Below are positions 28,501 through 36,410 of a stretch of 64,000 bases of DNA, one piece after another. Position 1 is the first letter of the stretch, and every line of letters starts with the position of its first letter. The translations under genes were made by a program, and so were the position numbers. The notes below the pieces were generated by a model that searched no databases, was not told the DNA's origin, and worked only from the letters and a program-made list of their open reading frames with translations. Location of the stretch: positions 1-64,000 of the forward strand of contig CAMDOF010000017.1 in assembly GCA_945903465.1 (NCBI GenBank). Direction: 5' to 3'. Origin of the DNA: Opitutus sp. GAS368 (lineage in GTDB: Bacteria; Verrucomicrobiota; Verrucomicrobiia; Opitutales; Opitutaceae).

Positions 28501-28700
28501 TCAAGAAGCGGCTCATCCTCGATTTGAGCGTCGCGTATCAGCTGTCGCGGCGTTTCTCGCTGGTGGGCGCGATCGGCAATGCCACGAACGATGAATTGAC
28601 CCAACTGCACTACGGCTCGGCCACGCCGGGTTATGCCCGCCGTTCCCTGAACAGCGAATACGGCGCGTCGGTTTCGGTGGGAATCAAGGGTACGTATTAA
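25578..28700 (+). CDS. TonB-dependent receptor with N-terminal carboxypeptidase-regulatory-like domain
   Basis: This 1040-residue outer-membrane receptor is a paralogue of the one at 14931. The ATG at 25578 gives a normal signal peptide (FALLACALATTIPRTFVSAA). It is followed by the Ig-like domain GSVSGRVQNVATGQYLNRAR, a plug (FLKFLPGLSADYDNAEVST, then VTRVDVTKVPTPASPADTLA) and a barrel ending EYGASVSVGIKGTY. The two proteins align almost end to end, including a conserved 'FNSGRATIQGVEFNVRQSLR' strand, so they arose by duplication, but are diverged enough that substrates may differ. A long open frame on the opposite strand over this gene is a GC-bias shadow. Confidence 0.93.
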   Translation: MTTLRRFALLACALATTIPRTFVSAAEPTPANGSVSGRVQNVATGQYLNRARVAMKGTDIVVFTDEYGTYKLAGIPSGPTVLEFFYTDLDAQEVAVDIPAGRPIERDVSLTSVARYGQSSGVVKLDPFKVASNKETDAQAIATNEQRFAANLKTVIATDSLGEVFGSSAGDFLKFLPGLSADYDNAEVSTISVRGMGGDKTTVMFDGAPIVTGANTGPTRAVEMRTQSLNNVTRVDVTKVPTPASPADTLAGSINLVSKNAFERSHAEFRYGLNLAATSNTLSLAKSPTSYKDQEVSKVKPGFDFDYTLPIGKNFGVVLTGVYAQKFNEQNISRKTWSNAGTDTGAAVANPFLQQFLIQDSPRYTNRSIYSAKADWRVTPNSVLTVGSRYGKNVRASTGHTTMTPSAGTVGTPTPATGTRLSYGPDFTIGATGRGALTVTGGWQYSADYTSGTNLGYRYDDGKWRIEANANYSQSETILPSTTRGHFNNVTAINRNPVRVTFRNIGEERPESIEVFDNANQPVALLNPANYRVSAATLDDRRHVLSSKFANLDVRRRLDVFTFPFALQGGGQRRIQNVDARREAGTFTYTGANADVEPYLYDVYKNQELFLGFRDPIGINPGKAWQAYQTNQSLFTMTPAQIVAAENTRLSTSQFAEETVTAGYLQAEARLFKGRLNILTGVRYETTDVTGQGLLFDPNAAFARNADGSFARNAQGARVRRPDAGAAGSLEETRLTRKERAFTAQRTYDGYYPSLHLTYNLKENFQVRLAWAQTYGRPNFPDIIPSATVQEADLTTGELSDPSIARGNITVTNTGLKPWTANNYDLSLEYYTPQGGVISAGVFLKEIKDFFGNAVKIATAADLAALDLDPRYLGWNLSTTFNSGRATIQGVEFNVRQSLRPFGGIGRYFTVFANATKLHLDGNPNASFTSFVPETANWGIQFNWRRLTFMPRWNYRGLNKLLPQPAWGPDGYQYIKKRLILDLSVAYQLSRRFSLVGAIGNATNDELTQLHYGSATPGYARRSLNSEYGASVSVGIKGTY

Positions 28701-28707
28701 ATTGATC

Positions 28708-30156
28708 ATGAAAACCAACGCTCTCGACAAGACTTACCTCCGGGCCTTCCTTCCGCTGCTGTTGCTCGCCGCCCTGCCGGTCGCAGCGCACGCCGCGCCG
28801 GTGCGACCACCCAATTTCCTGATTTTTTTCTGCGACAACCTAGGCTACGGCGACATCGGACCCTATGGCTCCAAATTGCACCGCACGCCCAACCTCGATC
28901 GGCTGGCGCGAGAGTCCCGGAAGTTCACCCACTTCTATACGGCGGCCAACGTCTGCACGCCGTCGCGGGCGGGGCTGATGACGGGAACTTACCCGCGCCG
29001 GATCAACCTGCACAAAAACGCCCGCAAAGGCGCCGTCCTGCAACCGGGCGAGCCCCTCGGACTCAATCCCAGCGAAATTACGATCGCCGAGACGCTGAAG
29101 ACCGTCGGCTACGCCACCATGCTGATCGGCAAGTGGCACCTCGGCGATCAGCCGACCTTCCTGCCCACCCGGCAGGGCTTCGATCGGTATTGGGGAATCC
29201 CCTACAGCGACGACATGACCCCGCGCGAAGGCGAAAAATGGCCGCCGCTGCCACTAATGCGCAACGAAACCGTGATCGAGGCGGGCGTCGATCGGAACGA
29301 GCTGACCCAACGCGAAACCGGCGAGGCGATACGCTTCATCACGGAAAATCGCGAGAAACCGTTCTTTCTGATCATCTCGCACGCGATGCCGGGCAGCACC
29401 CGCGCGCCTTTTTCGAGCGCAGCGTTTCGCGGCAAGTCCCGCAACGGTCCGTATGGGGATTCGGTCGAGGAACTGGACTGGTCCGCCGGCGAAGTGCTGG
29501 GCGCCGTGCGGCGGCTCGGACTCGACGACCACACCCTCGTGATTTGGACATCCGACAATTCCGCCACCCGCCGCGATCCCGAACAGGGCAGCAACGCGCC
29601 TTTGTCGGGCTACATGAATTCGCCCGCCGAGGGTGGCATGCGCGTCCCCTGCCTCGTGCGTTGGCCGGGAAAAATTCCCGCGGGCACGGTCTGCGAGGAA
29701 CTCGGGACGATGATGGATCTGCTGCCGACGTTTGCCGGTCTGGCCGGCGCGAAACCACCGGGACCGGACGTGATCAATGGCAAGGATATCTGGCCCCTTT
29801 TCTCTGGCGCGTCCGGCGCGCGCACGCCCCACGAGGCTTTCTATTACTATCATTACGATCAGTTGCAGGCGGTGCGGTCGGGACCCTGGAAACTATTCCT
29901 CGCCTTGGATCGGCCGCAAGGCGCTCCAGGCGCGGCACCAAAGTCGATCCCCTCCCCGGCCCGGCTTTTTAACGTGGTCGAGGATCTGGGTGAAAAACGC
30001 GACCTCGCCGCCGCGCATCCCGAAATCGTCACGCGGCTCAAGGGACTCGCGCAAGTGGCCAGCCAGGAGATTGGCGACCAGGATCGGCTCGGCACCAAAG
30101 AGCGTCCCGCCGGGTGGGTGTTCAATCCCCAGTATCAGACGTTGCCCGCAAAGTAG
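28708..30156 (+). CDS. Exported sulfatase (family S1)
   Basis: The product has 482 residues, with a signal peptide (LPLLLLAALPVAAHA). The formylglycine site is Cys 83 in CTPSRAGLMTGTYPRR; metal-site blocks FFCDNLGYGD and VIWTSDNSA and the GKWHLGDQPTF segment are intact. Like the sulfatase at 32035 it has Asp-Asn in place of the usual Asp-Asp pair. The ATG at 28708 is preferred over a TTG two codons earlier because it follows the receptor stop by seven bases and starts a standard signal peptide. It pairs with the upstream TBDR. Confidence 0.92.
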   Translation: MKTNALDKTYLRAFLPLLLLAALPVAAHAAPVRPPNFLIFFCDNLGYGDIGPYGSKLHRTPNLDRLARESRKFTHFYTAANVCTPSRAGLMTGTYPRRINLHKNARKGAVLQPGEPLGLNPSEITIAETLKTVGYATMLIGKWHLGDQPTFLPTRQGFDRYWGIPYSDDMTPREGEKWPPLPLMRNETVIEAGVDRNELTQRETGEAIRFITENREKPFFLIISHAMPGSTRAPFSSAAFRGKSRNGPYGDSVEELDWSAGEVLGAVRRLGLDDHTLVIWTSDNSATRRDPEQGSNAPLSGYMNSPAEGGMRVPCLVRWPGKIPAGTVCEELGTMMDLLPTFAGLAGAKPPGPDVINGKDIWPLFSGASGARTPHEAFYYYHYDQLQAVRSGPWKLFLALDRPQGAPGAAPKSIPSPARLFNVVEDLGEKRDLAAAHPEIVTRLKGLAQVASQEIGDQDRLGTKERPAGWVFNPQYQTLPAK

Positions 30157-30519
30157 AAATCTCCGGGGCAAGCCCAAGGGCATCGGGCAAACCGCACCTA
30201 ACTCCGCCATGAGTCTCCCAACTAAATCTGCTGCGCCTCCAAGGTGGTCCGTGCGCTCCGCGCGCGGCTGGATCGGTCGGGGCTCCCCGCGCGCGGCCGG
30301 AACGGTCGTCAACGCGGCGCTCGAAAAACTCACCGACGCTGTGCGCTCCGCGCGCGGCTGGATCGGTCGGTCCTTCCTGCGCGCGGCCGGAACGGTCGGT
30401 CCTTCCCGCGCGCGGCTGGCTCGGTCGGGGCTTCCTGCCTGCCGAAGCCGCGGGCGGAGCGCACGAACCACCTTTCGACCCGACCAAGCGGGGGCAAGCT
30501 TCGGGGTATCGGAGCCAAC
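30157..30519. repeat. Long intergenic repeat element, copy 1
   Basis: This 363-bp element starts directly after the sulfatase stop codon and ends four bases before the next ATG. Landmarks shared with the copy at 51454: 'catcgggcaaaccgcacct', 'atgagtctccc', a 25-bp arm at 30243-30267 (GGTGGTCCGTGCGCTCCGCG...), internal 'ggatcggtcgg' units, the inverted arm at 30448-30472, and a tail 'cttcggggtatcggagccaac'. Copy 1 has an extra internal unit. No product is expected from it, although open frames run through it by base bias. Confidence 0.8.
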
Positions 30520-30523
30520 GGGC

Positions 30524-32038
30524 ATGAATTTTTGCCGGCAGCTGAAGACGTTCGCGGGATTCGTCGTGGTGGCGCTGACGCTGGGGCGATCCGCCAGCGG
30601 AGAAATCCGCGCCGGATTCGCGGAGCAGGACATCACGCCGGACATCGGCATGCGGGAGGCCCACGCGGTCGCACGCCATGTTTTCACAAAACTGCACGAT
30701 CCGTGCAAAGTCCGCGCGGCAGTGTTCGACGACGGCACTCGGAAAATCGCCCTGATCGGAATCGACACCCTGATGGTGCCGCGCGCCGTGGTGCTGCAGG
30801 CTCGCGCTGAAATCGAACGCGCCGGCGGCATCAAGGCCGACGCCGTCATGATCGGCGCGTCGCACTCGCACTCTTCCGGTCCGGTCGGGATCGTGATGCC
30901 CGGACAATTCGACCACGCCGCGCCGGAAATCCAGCGCCTCGCCTACCAGGAATCCTCGCTGGCGGATCCCGTTTACCTGAAGCGCCTGACCGATGGAATC
31001 GTCGAGGCCGCCCGAATCGCGACGACGCGCCTCGTGCCGGCCAGTCTGGGCTTCGGCGTCGGCCACGAAGATCAGGTTGCCTTCAATCGCCGTCAGAAAA
31101 TGAAGAACGGGCAGAGTTGGAGCCACGCTGGCGCGATGAATCCGGATATCGTCGGCTATGCCGCCCCGACCGATCCGCAGGTCGGTGTGGTCGGCGCCTG
31201 GGATGCCGACGGCCGCCTCCTCGGAGCCATCGTGAATTTCGCGTGCCACGCGACGACGAACCCGGGCGGCATTTCCGCCAACTGGCCCGGCGCGATGGAA
31301 AAGACCATCCAGGGTGCGCTGCACACCGACGTACCCGTGGTCTTCCTGGCCGGCGCCTCTGGCGACGTGACCCAGGTCGACAACCTGAATCCGTTCGTCC
31401 GGCCCGATCCTGAAACGTGGATGCAGCAGGTTGGCGGACGGATCGGCGCGGAGGCCGTGAAGGTGCTGTTGAGCATGCCGCGCGGATCAGAGGCGATCTT
31501 GGATGTTCGGCAAAAAATCTGGAAAATTTCCCGCCGCGCGCCGGCGCCCGAGCGCGTCGCCCGCGCCCGTGAGCTCGTCGCCAACGGCAAACCCGCTCGC
31601 GATCTGACGGAGTGGACCTTTGCGCGGGAGACACTGCTGCTCGACGCCATCATCGGCCGGGAGCCGGCGGTGGAGGTCGAGGTCCAGGCGCTGCAGGTCG
31701 GCCCGGCGGTGTTCGTGAGCAATCCGGCCGAATATTTCGTCGAATACGGTTTGGAGATCAAGCGGCGCAGCCCGTTTCCCTTCACGTTTCCCGTCCAGCT
31801 GGCGAATGGCTGCGTTGGATACGTGCCGACCGCGGAGGCCTTCGGGCCGGGCGGCGGCGGATATGAAACGCGGCTGACATTTTACAGCAATCTCGAGATC
31901 ACAGCGGGCCGGCAGTTCGCCGACGCCGGCCTTGGACTCGCGCAACAAATGAGTCCCGGCCGCGCACCAGAATTTCGCCGGCTCGCCACGCCCGGGCTGC
32001 CCTGGCCACACGGCAAAGTGGAGCCACAGATCCGATGA
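30524..32038 (+). CDS. Exported neutral/alkaline ceramidase-like hydrolase (copy 3, Thr variant)
   Basis: This 504-residue paralogue is more distant from copies 1 and 2. A signal peptide (FVVVALTLGRSASG) is followed by SHSHSSGP with His 114/116, VNFACHATTN, NPAEYFVEYG and YVPTAEAFGPGGGGYE. At the putative nucleophile position the block reads GDVT instead of GDIS, so Ser is replaced by Thr near residue 283. Either Thr serves as nucleophile, or catalysis differs. The ATG at 30524 lies four bases after the repeat element; a longer in-frame reading upstream only translates repeat DNA. Its stop overlaps the next sulfatase start (ATGA). Confidence 0.8.
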   Translation: MNFCRQLKTFAGFVVVALTLGRSASGEIRAGFAEQDITPDIGMREAHAVARHVFTKLHDPCKVRAAVFDDGTRKIALIGIDTLMVPRAVVLQARAEIERAGGIKADAVMIGASHSHSSGPVGIVMPGQFDHAAPEIQRLAYQESSLADPVYLKRLTDGIVEAARIATTRLVPASLGFGVGHEDQVAFNRRQKMKNGQSWSHAGAMNPDIVGYAAPTDPQVGVVGAWDADGRLLGAIVNFACHATTNPGGISANWPGAMEKTIQGALHTDVPVVFLAGASGDVTQVDNLNPFVRPDPETWMQQVGGRIGAEAVKVLLSMPRGSEAILDVRQKIWKISRRAPAPERVARARELVANGKPARDLTEWTFARETLLLDAIIGREPAVEVEVQALQVGPAVFVSNPAEYFVEYGLEIKRRSPFPFTFPVQLANGCVGYVPTAEAFGPGGGGYETRLTFYSNLEITAGRQFADAGLGLAQQMSPGRAPEFRRLATPGLPWPHGKVEPQIR

Positions 32039-33474
32039 CATCAACCAGCCCGGTCCAATTCATTCGCAGGCTTTACATCCCGTTGGCCGCCGCACTCTTT
32101 TCCGTGGGACTCACCGCCGCCCCGGCGCGGCCCGCCAATGTGGTTTTCATCCTCACTGACAACCAGGGTGCGTGGTCGCTCGGCTGCTACGGGAATCCCG
32201 ATATCCGCACGCCCCACATCGATCGCCTCGCGGCCGAAGGAATCCGGTTCAATCGGGCCCTGAGCAGCAACCCGGTCTGCTCGCCGACCCGGGCGACGTT
32301 TCTCACCGGCCTCATTCCGTCCCAGCACGGCATTCACACGCCGGTCAGTCCCACCTACATGATGGGACCGAAGGCCTACAACACGCTCGCCGAATTCACG
32401 TCACTCGGCGAAGTGTTGCGCGACGCCGGCTACGTCTGCGGCCTGAGCGGCAAGTGGCATCTCGGCGACAATCTCACGCCGTCCGAGGGATTTTCGTTTT
32501 GGAGCACCAAGCCGGACGGATCGACGAACGAGTTCTACGATCAAAAGGTCATCGAGGACGGCAAGGTCCGGAATGAAGCGGGCTACACGACGGATCTCTG
32601 GACGCGCAAGGGGATCGAGTTCATCGAGCAGAACAAGGAGCGGCCGTTCTTCCTCTATCTGGCCTACAACGGGCCGTATTCCCTCGGCGGTTTGATGCTC
32701 AATCGCGCACGCAACCGGCATGCCGCGTATTATCGCGACCGGCATTTCACGAGTTTTCCGGTGGACGCGATGCACCCGTGGCAGGACGCCAACAAATCCT
32801 TCCACAACCAGCAGGTGGCGATGGAGCGGGTGGCCGCGGAGACGAGCGGCGTCGACGACGGCGTCGGCGAAATCATGGCCACGTTGCGGCGCCTCGGCCT
32901 CGACGCAAACACCCTGGTCGTCTACGCGGCGGACCAGGGCTGGATGGGCGGGCAAAACGGCCTCTGGGGGATGGGGGATCACACGAAGCCGTTTGGCGCC
33001 CACGAATTGATGATGCAGATTCCCCTGCTCTTCCGGCATCCCGGGAAAATCCCGGCGGGCCGCACGAGCGATCTGTTGGTCAGCAATTACGATTTTCTGC
33101 CCACCGTTCTCCATCAGCTGAATCTCGGCGAACGGATGCCCGCGGCACCGAAATCGCCGGGGCGCGATTTTTCCCCGGAACTGCGCGGAGTCCCGGAGGC
33201 CTGGGACAACACGGTCTTCTATGAGATGGAAAACACCCGCGCCATCCGGACCGACGACTGGAAATACGTGGCGCGTCACCCGGACGGGCCGTTCGAGTTA
33301 TACGACATGCGGAAGGATCCGCGGGAGCGCTTTAATCTTTTCGGCCAGCCCGGCATCGAGGCGAAACGCGACGAACTGTCGCGCCGACTCGCCACATTTT
33401 TCGCCACGTACGCCGATCCCCAATACGACCGCTGGAAGGGCGGCCGGACAAAATCAAAACCAGAAACACGATGA
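32035..33474 (+). CDS. Exported sulfatase (family S1)
   Basis: The 479-residue product has a signal peptide (IPLAAALFSVGLTAAPA). The formylglycine site is Cys 82 in CSPTRATFLTGLIPSQHG. Metal-site blocks are ILTDNQGAW and VYAADQGW, with GKWHLGDN between them. The C-terminus has the usual LYDMRKDPRERFNL block. Its start overlaps the stop of the ceramidase-like gene by four bases and its stop overlaps the heme-protein start by four bases, so these genes are almost certainly cotranscribed and translationally coupled. Confidence 0.93.
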   Translation: MTSTSPVQFIRRLYIPLAAALFSVGLTAAPARPANVVFILTDNQGAWSLGCYGNPDIRTPHIDRLAAEGIRFNRALSSNPVCSPTRATFLTGLIPSQHGIHTPVSPTYMMGPKAYNTLAEFTSLGEVLRDAGYVCGLSGKWHLGDNLTPSEGFSFWSTKPDGSTNEFYDQKVIEDGKVRNEAGYTTDLWTRKGIEFIEQNKERPFFLYLAYNGPYSLGGLMLNRARNRHAAYYRDRHFTSFPVDAMHPWQDANKSFHNQQVAMERVAAETSGVDDGVGEIMATLRRLGLDANTLVVYAADQGWMGGQNGLWGMGDHTKPFGAHELMMQIPLLFRHPGKIPAGRTSDLLVSNYDFLPTVLHQLNLGERMPAAPKSPGRDFSPELRGVPEAWDNTVFYEMENTRAIRTDDWKYVARHPDGPFELYDMRKDPRERFNLFGQPGIEAKRDELSRRLATFFATYADPQYDRWKGGRTKSKPETR

Positions 33475-36410
33475 ACGGATCTTCTTTGATCAAAACTCTC
33501 CTCGTCGCCGGCCTGCTTGCGCTGGGGCCGACGGCGCTGCCCGCGGCGCGCTTTACGGGCGAGCCGGAGATTCAGGCGAAGCCGCTGTCACCGGCCGAAG
33601 CGCTCAAGTCCTTCCGCCTCGATCCCGGGCTCCGCCTCGAGCTCGTCGCGTCCGAGCCGTTGATCGCCGATCCGGTCGACATCGCGTTCGACGAGGCCGG
33701 CCGGATGTATGTGGTTGAAAACAACGGCTACAACCGGGAGACGGCAAAACCCCGCTCCCGCATCCGCCGACTGGAAGACACCGACGGTGACGGGAAGATG
33801 GATCGAGGAATGATTGTCGCCGAAGATTTGGATTACGCCCAGGGCGTGCTGTGCGTCAAAGGCGGGCTCATCGTCACGACCAACACCGGCATCCTGTTTC
33901 TCCGCGACCTCGATGGCGACGGACACACGGATCGGATCGACGTACTCTTCAAGTGCGCGCCGTCAATCCACATCGACCGGCAGATGTCCGCGCCGCGCCG
34001 CGGCATCGACAACTGGATCTACATCAACCTCGGGCTCTTCAAACAGGAATTGGTTCCCAGCGCGGCACCGGACCGGCCGCTGACGCTCACCAGAAATTTT
34101 CGCTTTCACCCCGGCACCGGCGCGTTCGAAGCCTCCGCCGGGGCCGGGCAGTTTGGCAAAGCGTTCGACGACTGGGGGCGGCAGTTCTTCAGCACGAACC
34201 GCAATCCCGGGCTTTTCGCGGTGCTGCCGCTCGCCTATCTGGGCAGAAATCCCGCCGCGTTTCTCACCCGGAGCGAGGACGAAGTCGTCCGCGGAGGGAA
34301 CGAGGGGAAAGTGTATCCGCTGAAAAATTTCCGCACCACCTCGAGTGCCCACGCCGGAACCTTCACCGCGGCTTGCGGCACGGGCGTCTACCGGGGCGAC
34401 TGGCTCGATCGCGAATACGCCGGCAACCTCTTCGTCTGCGAGCCGACCGGGGCGCTGATCTCGCGTTGGGTGCTCGAACCCTCCGGCCCGAGTTTCACCA
34501 CCCGGCGCGCCACCCCGGGACGGGAGTTTCTCGCCAGCGACGACGAGTGGTTCCGGCCGGTGAACACAGCGACCGGGCCCGACGGAGCCTTCTATGTAGT
34601 CGATATGTATCGACGATTCTTGGACGGCTCGCGGTTCTTCCCTGACGATTTCGTCGCCACCAACGACATGGGCTCCGGTTCGGACCGCGGCCGGATTTAC
34701 CGCATCGTGCCGGCGTCATCGGGCCCCCGCGCGAAATTTGCGGGGATCCCGGCCGAAACGGCGAAACGCGTCGCCCTCCTCGCGCATGCCAACGGCTGGC
34801 AGCGCGACACCGCCCAGCGTCTTCTCGTCGAGTCCGGCGACGCCACCGCGATTCCCGCGCTGGAAAGTCTGCTGCGCACGAGCCGGTCCGCACCGGCGCG
34901 GCTGCACGCACTGTGGACCATCGATGGGCTCAACGGTCTGAACGCCCGCCACGTGGAAACCGCGCTCGACGATACGGAGCCGGGCGTGGTCGAAAACGCC
35001 CTCTGGCTGGCGCCACGCTTTCTCGCGACGGCCGAGCCCATCCGGCGTCTCGTCTACGTCCTGACCGGGGACAACCGCCCGCGGCTGCGGTTTGCCGCGC
35101 TGCTGGCCGTCGGCGGGTTGGAGGGCGGCGAAGCCGAGAGCGCCCTGGTGCAGGCCGGCGTCCGCGATGCGGGCGACGCCTGGATGCGCACCGCCATTCT
35201 CAGTTCGCCGCTGACCCGATCGGGGCGCGTGCTTACTTCACTGCTGCAGGAGCCCACCTTTCGTTCCCGCGGCTCCCGCGGCGACATCGAACTCGTGAGC
35301 AATCTCGCGCTCGTCCTCGCCGCCGGCGGAAACCCGGCCGGGCTGAAGCCGGCCCTCGTGGCATTAAGCGCGGCCGGCAACGAGGGCGGCGCTTGGTGGA
35401 AGATGGCGGTGCTCGGCGGAATTTCCGAAGGCCTGCGGCGCCAGACCGGCGGCGGGCTGCCCAAGAGCGTCTCCGCGCTGCTCGCGAATCCGCCACTCGA
35501 ACTGGCCGATGCGCTGATCGGCGTCCGACGGGCGGCCGGTTCGGCCGGCGACGTATTGAAAGATCGGACACGGCCAATCAGCGAACGGCTCGCGGCCGTC
35601 GCGTTGCTCGAACACCTCCCGAAAGACGAGGCCGTCGCGTTTGTCGCGCCGTTGATGAACCGGCGGGAACCCGCGGCAATTCAGCAGGCGATGGTCGACA
35701 TCCTCCGGCACCTGAATCGCGGCGCCGTTTCCCCCGTGCTCTACGCGAATCTCGCGGAGATGGGCAGCGTGGCGAGGACCGGGGCGATTCAGTATCTGCA
35801 ACAAAGCCCGGCCGAACTGCTGAAAAACATCCAGGCGGGCCGGCTGAGTCCGGCGTTGGTGGATGCCAACGGACGCTGGGGCATCCTGAACTCGAAGGAC
35901 GACAACGTGCGCGCGCTTGGACAGGAAATTTTCGGCCGCACCGAAGGGGACCGCAAGCAACTCGTCCGCCGCTACACCGCCGCGCTCAAGGAACTCACCG
36001 GCTCGGCCGCGCGGGGAAAAACAATTTTCCAGCAGACGTGCGTGGTGTGCCATCGCTTTCGCGGCGAGGGCAACGACGTTGGGCCAGACATCACCGACGT
36101 GAGAATCAAAACTCCCGAGATGCTGCTGTCGGACATCCTTGATCCCAACCACTCGATCGAGCCGCGTTGGGAAGCGCACACGATGCAGGTCGAGGGCGGC
36201 CGAACCCTGGTGGGCATCATCGTCACCGAGACGAACGATGCGCTGGTGGTGCGGGGTGTCACGGGCACCGAGACGCTGGCCCGCGCCAGCATTCATTCCA
36301 GCACCTCGCTCGGCGTGTCCTTGATGCCCGAGGGTTTGGAAGGAACCTTGAACGAACCGCGCATGGCCGACTTGGTGGCCTATCTGCGCAGTGACTCCGA
36401 TCAGAAATGA
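33471..36410 (+). CDS. PVC-type membrane-bound dehydrogenase with C-terminal CxxCH heme domain
   Basis: The product has 979 residues with a signal peptide (LLVAGLLALGPTALPA). The N-terminal half is a six-bladed propeller of the Planctomycetes/Verrucomicrobia 'membrane-bound dehydrogenase' type (LRLELVASEPLIADPVDIAF, then EDTDGDGKMDRG). HEAT-like repeats span about 420-840. The C-terminus has a c-type heme site CVVCH at 857-861, VGPDIT, and a likely distal Met in SLMPEGL. Such proteins are thought to oxidise periplasmic sugars or alcohols and pass electrons to heme, but this is mostly inferred. Its four-base overlaps with sulfatase genes on both sides tie it to sulfated-substrate breakdown. 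Confidence 0.88.
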   Translation: MNGSSLIKTLLVAGLLALGPTALPAARFTGEPEIQAKPLSPAEALKSFRLDPGLRLELVASEPLIADPVDIAFDEAGRMYVVENNGYNRETAKPRSRIRRLEDTDGDGKMDRGMIVAEDLDYAQGVLCVKGGLIVTTNTGILFLRDLDGDGHTDRIDVLFKCAPSIHIDRQMSAPRRGIDNWIYINLGLFKQELVPSAAPDRPLTLTRNFRFHPGTGAFEASAGAGQFGKAFDDWGRQFFSTNRNPGLFAVLPLAYLGRNPAAFLTRSEDEVVRGGNEGKVYPLKNFRTTSSAHAGTFTAACGTGVYRGDWLDREYAGNLFVCEPTGALISRWVLEPSGPSFTTRRATPGREFLASDDEWFRPVNTATGPDGAFYVVDMYRRFLDGSRFFPDDFVATNDMGSGSDRGRIYRIVPASSGPRAKFAGIPAETAKRVALLAHANGWQRDTAQRLLVESGDATAIPALESLLRTSRSAPARLHALWTIDGLNGLNARHVETALDDTEPGVVENALWLAPRFLATAEPIRRLVYVLTGDNRPRLRFAALLAVGGLEGGEAESALVQAGVRDAGDAWMRTAILSSPLTRSGRVLTSLLQEPTFRSRGSRGDIELVSNLALVLAAGGNPAGLKPALVALSAAGNEGGAWWKMAVLGGISEGLRRQTGGGLPKSVSALLANPPLELADALIGVRRAAGSAGDVLKDRTRPISERLAAVALLEHLPKDEAVAFVAPLMNRREPAAIQQAMVDILRHLNRGAVSPVLYANLAEMGSVARTGAIQYLQQSPAELLKNIQAGRLSPALVDANGRWGILNSKDDNVRALGQEIFGRTEGDRKQLVRRYTAALKELTGSAARGKTIFQQTCVVCHRFRGEGNDVGPDITDVRIKTPEMLLSDILDPNHSIEPRWEAHTMQVEGGRTLVGIIVTETNDALVVRGVTGTETLARASIHSSTSLGVSLMPEGLEGTLNEPRMADLVAYLRSDSDQK

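Noticed and set aside
25587-28730. A 1047-codon open frame on the - strand opposite the TBDR at 25578
   Set aside because: It mirrors the receptor gene codon for codon, gives an Arg/Gly/Val-rich product with no domain, and the + strand frame is an unmistakable TBDR. High GC with GC-rich third positions creates such shadows.
29777-30523. An N-terminal extension of the third ceramidase-like gene by about 250 codons
   Set aside because: It would overlap the sulfatase gene and translate the intergenic repeat element. The ATG at 30524 begins directly with a normal signal peptide.
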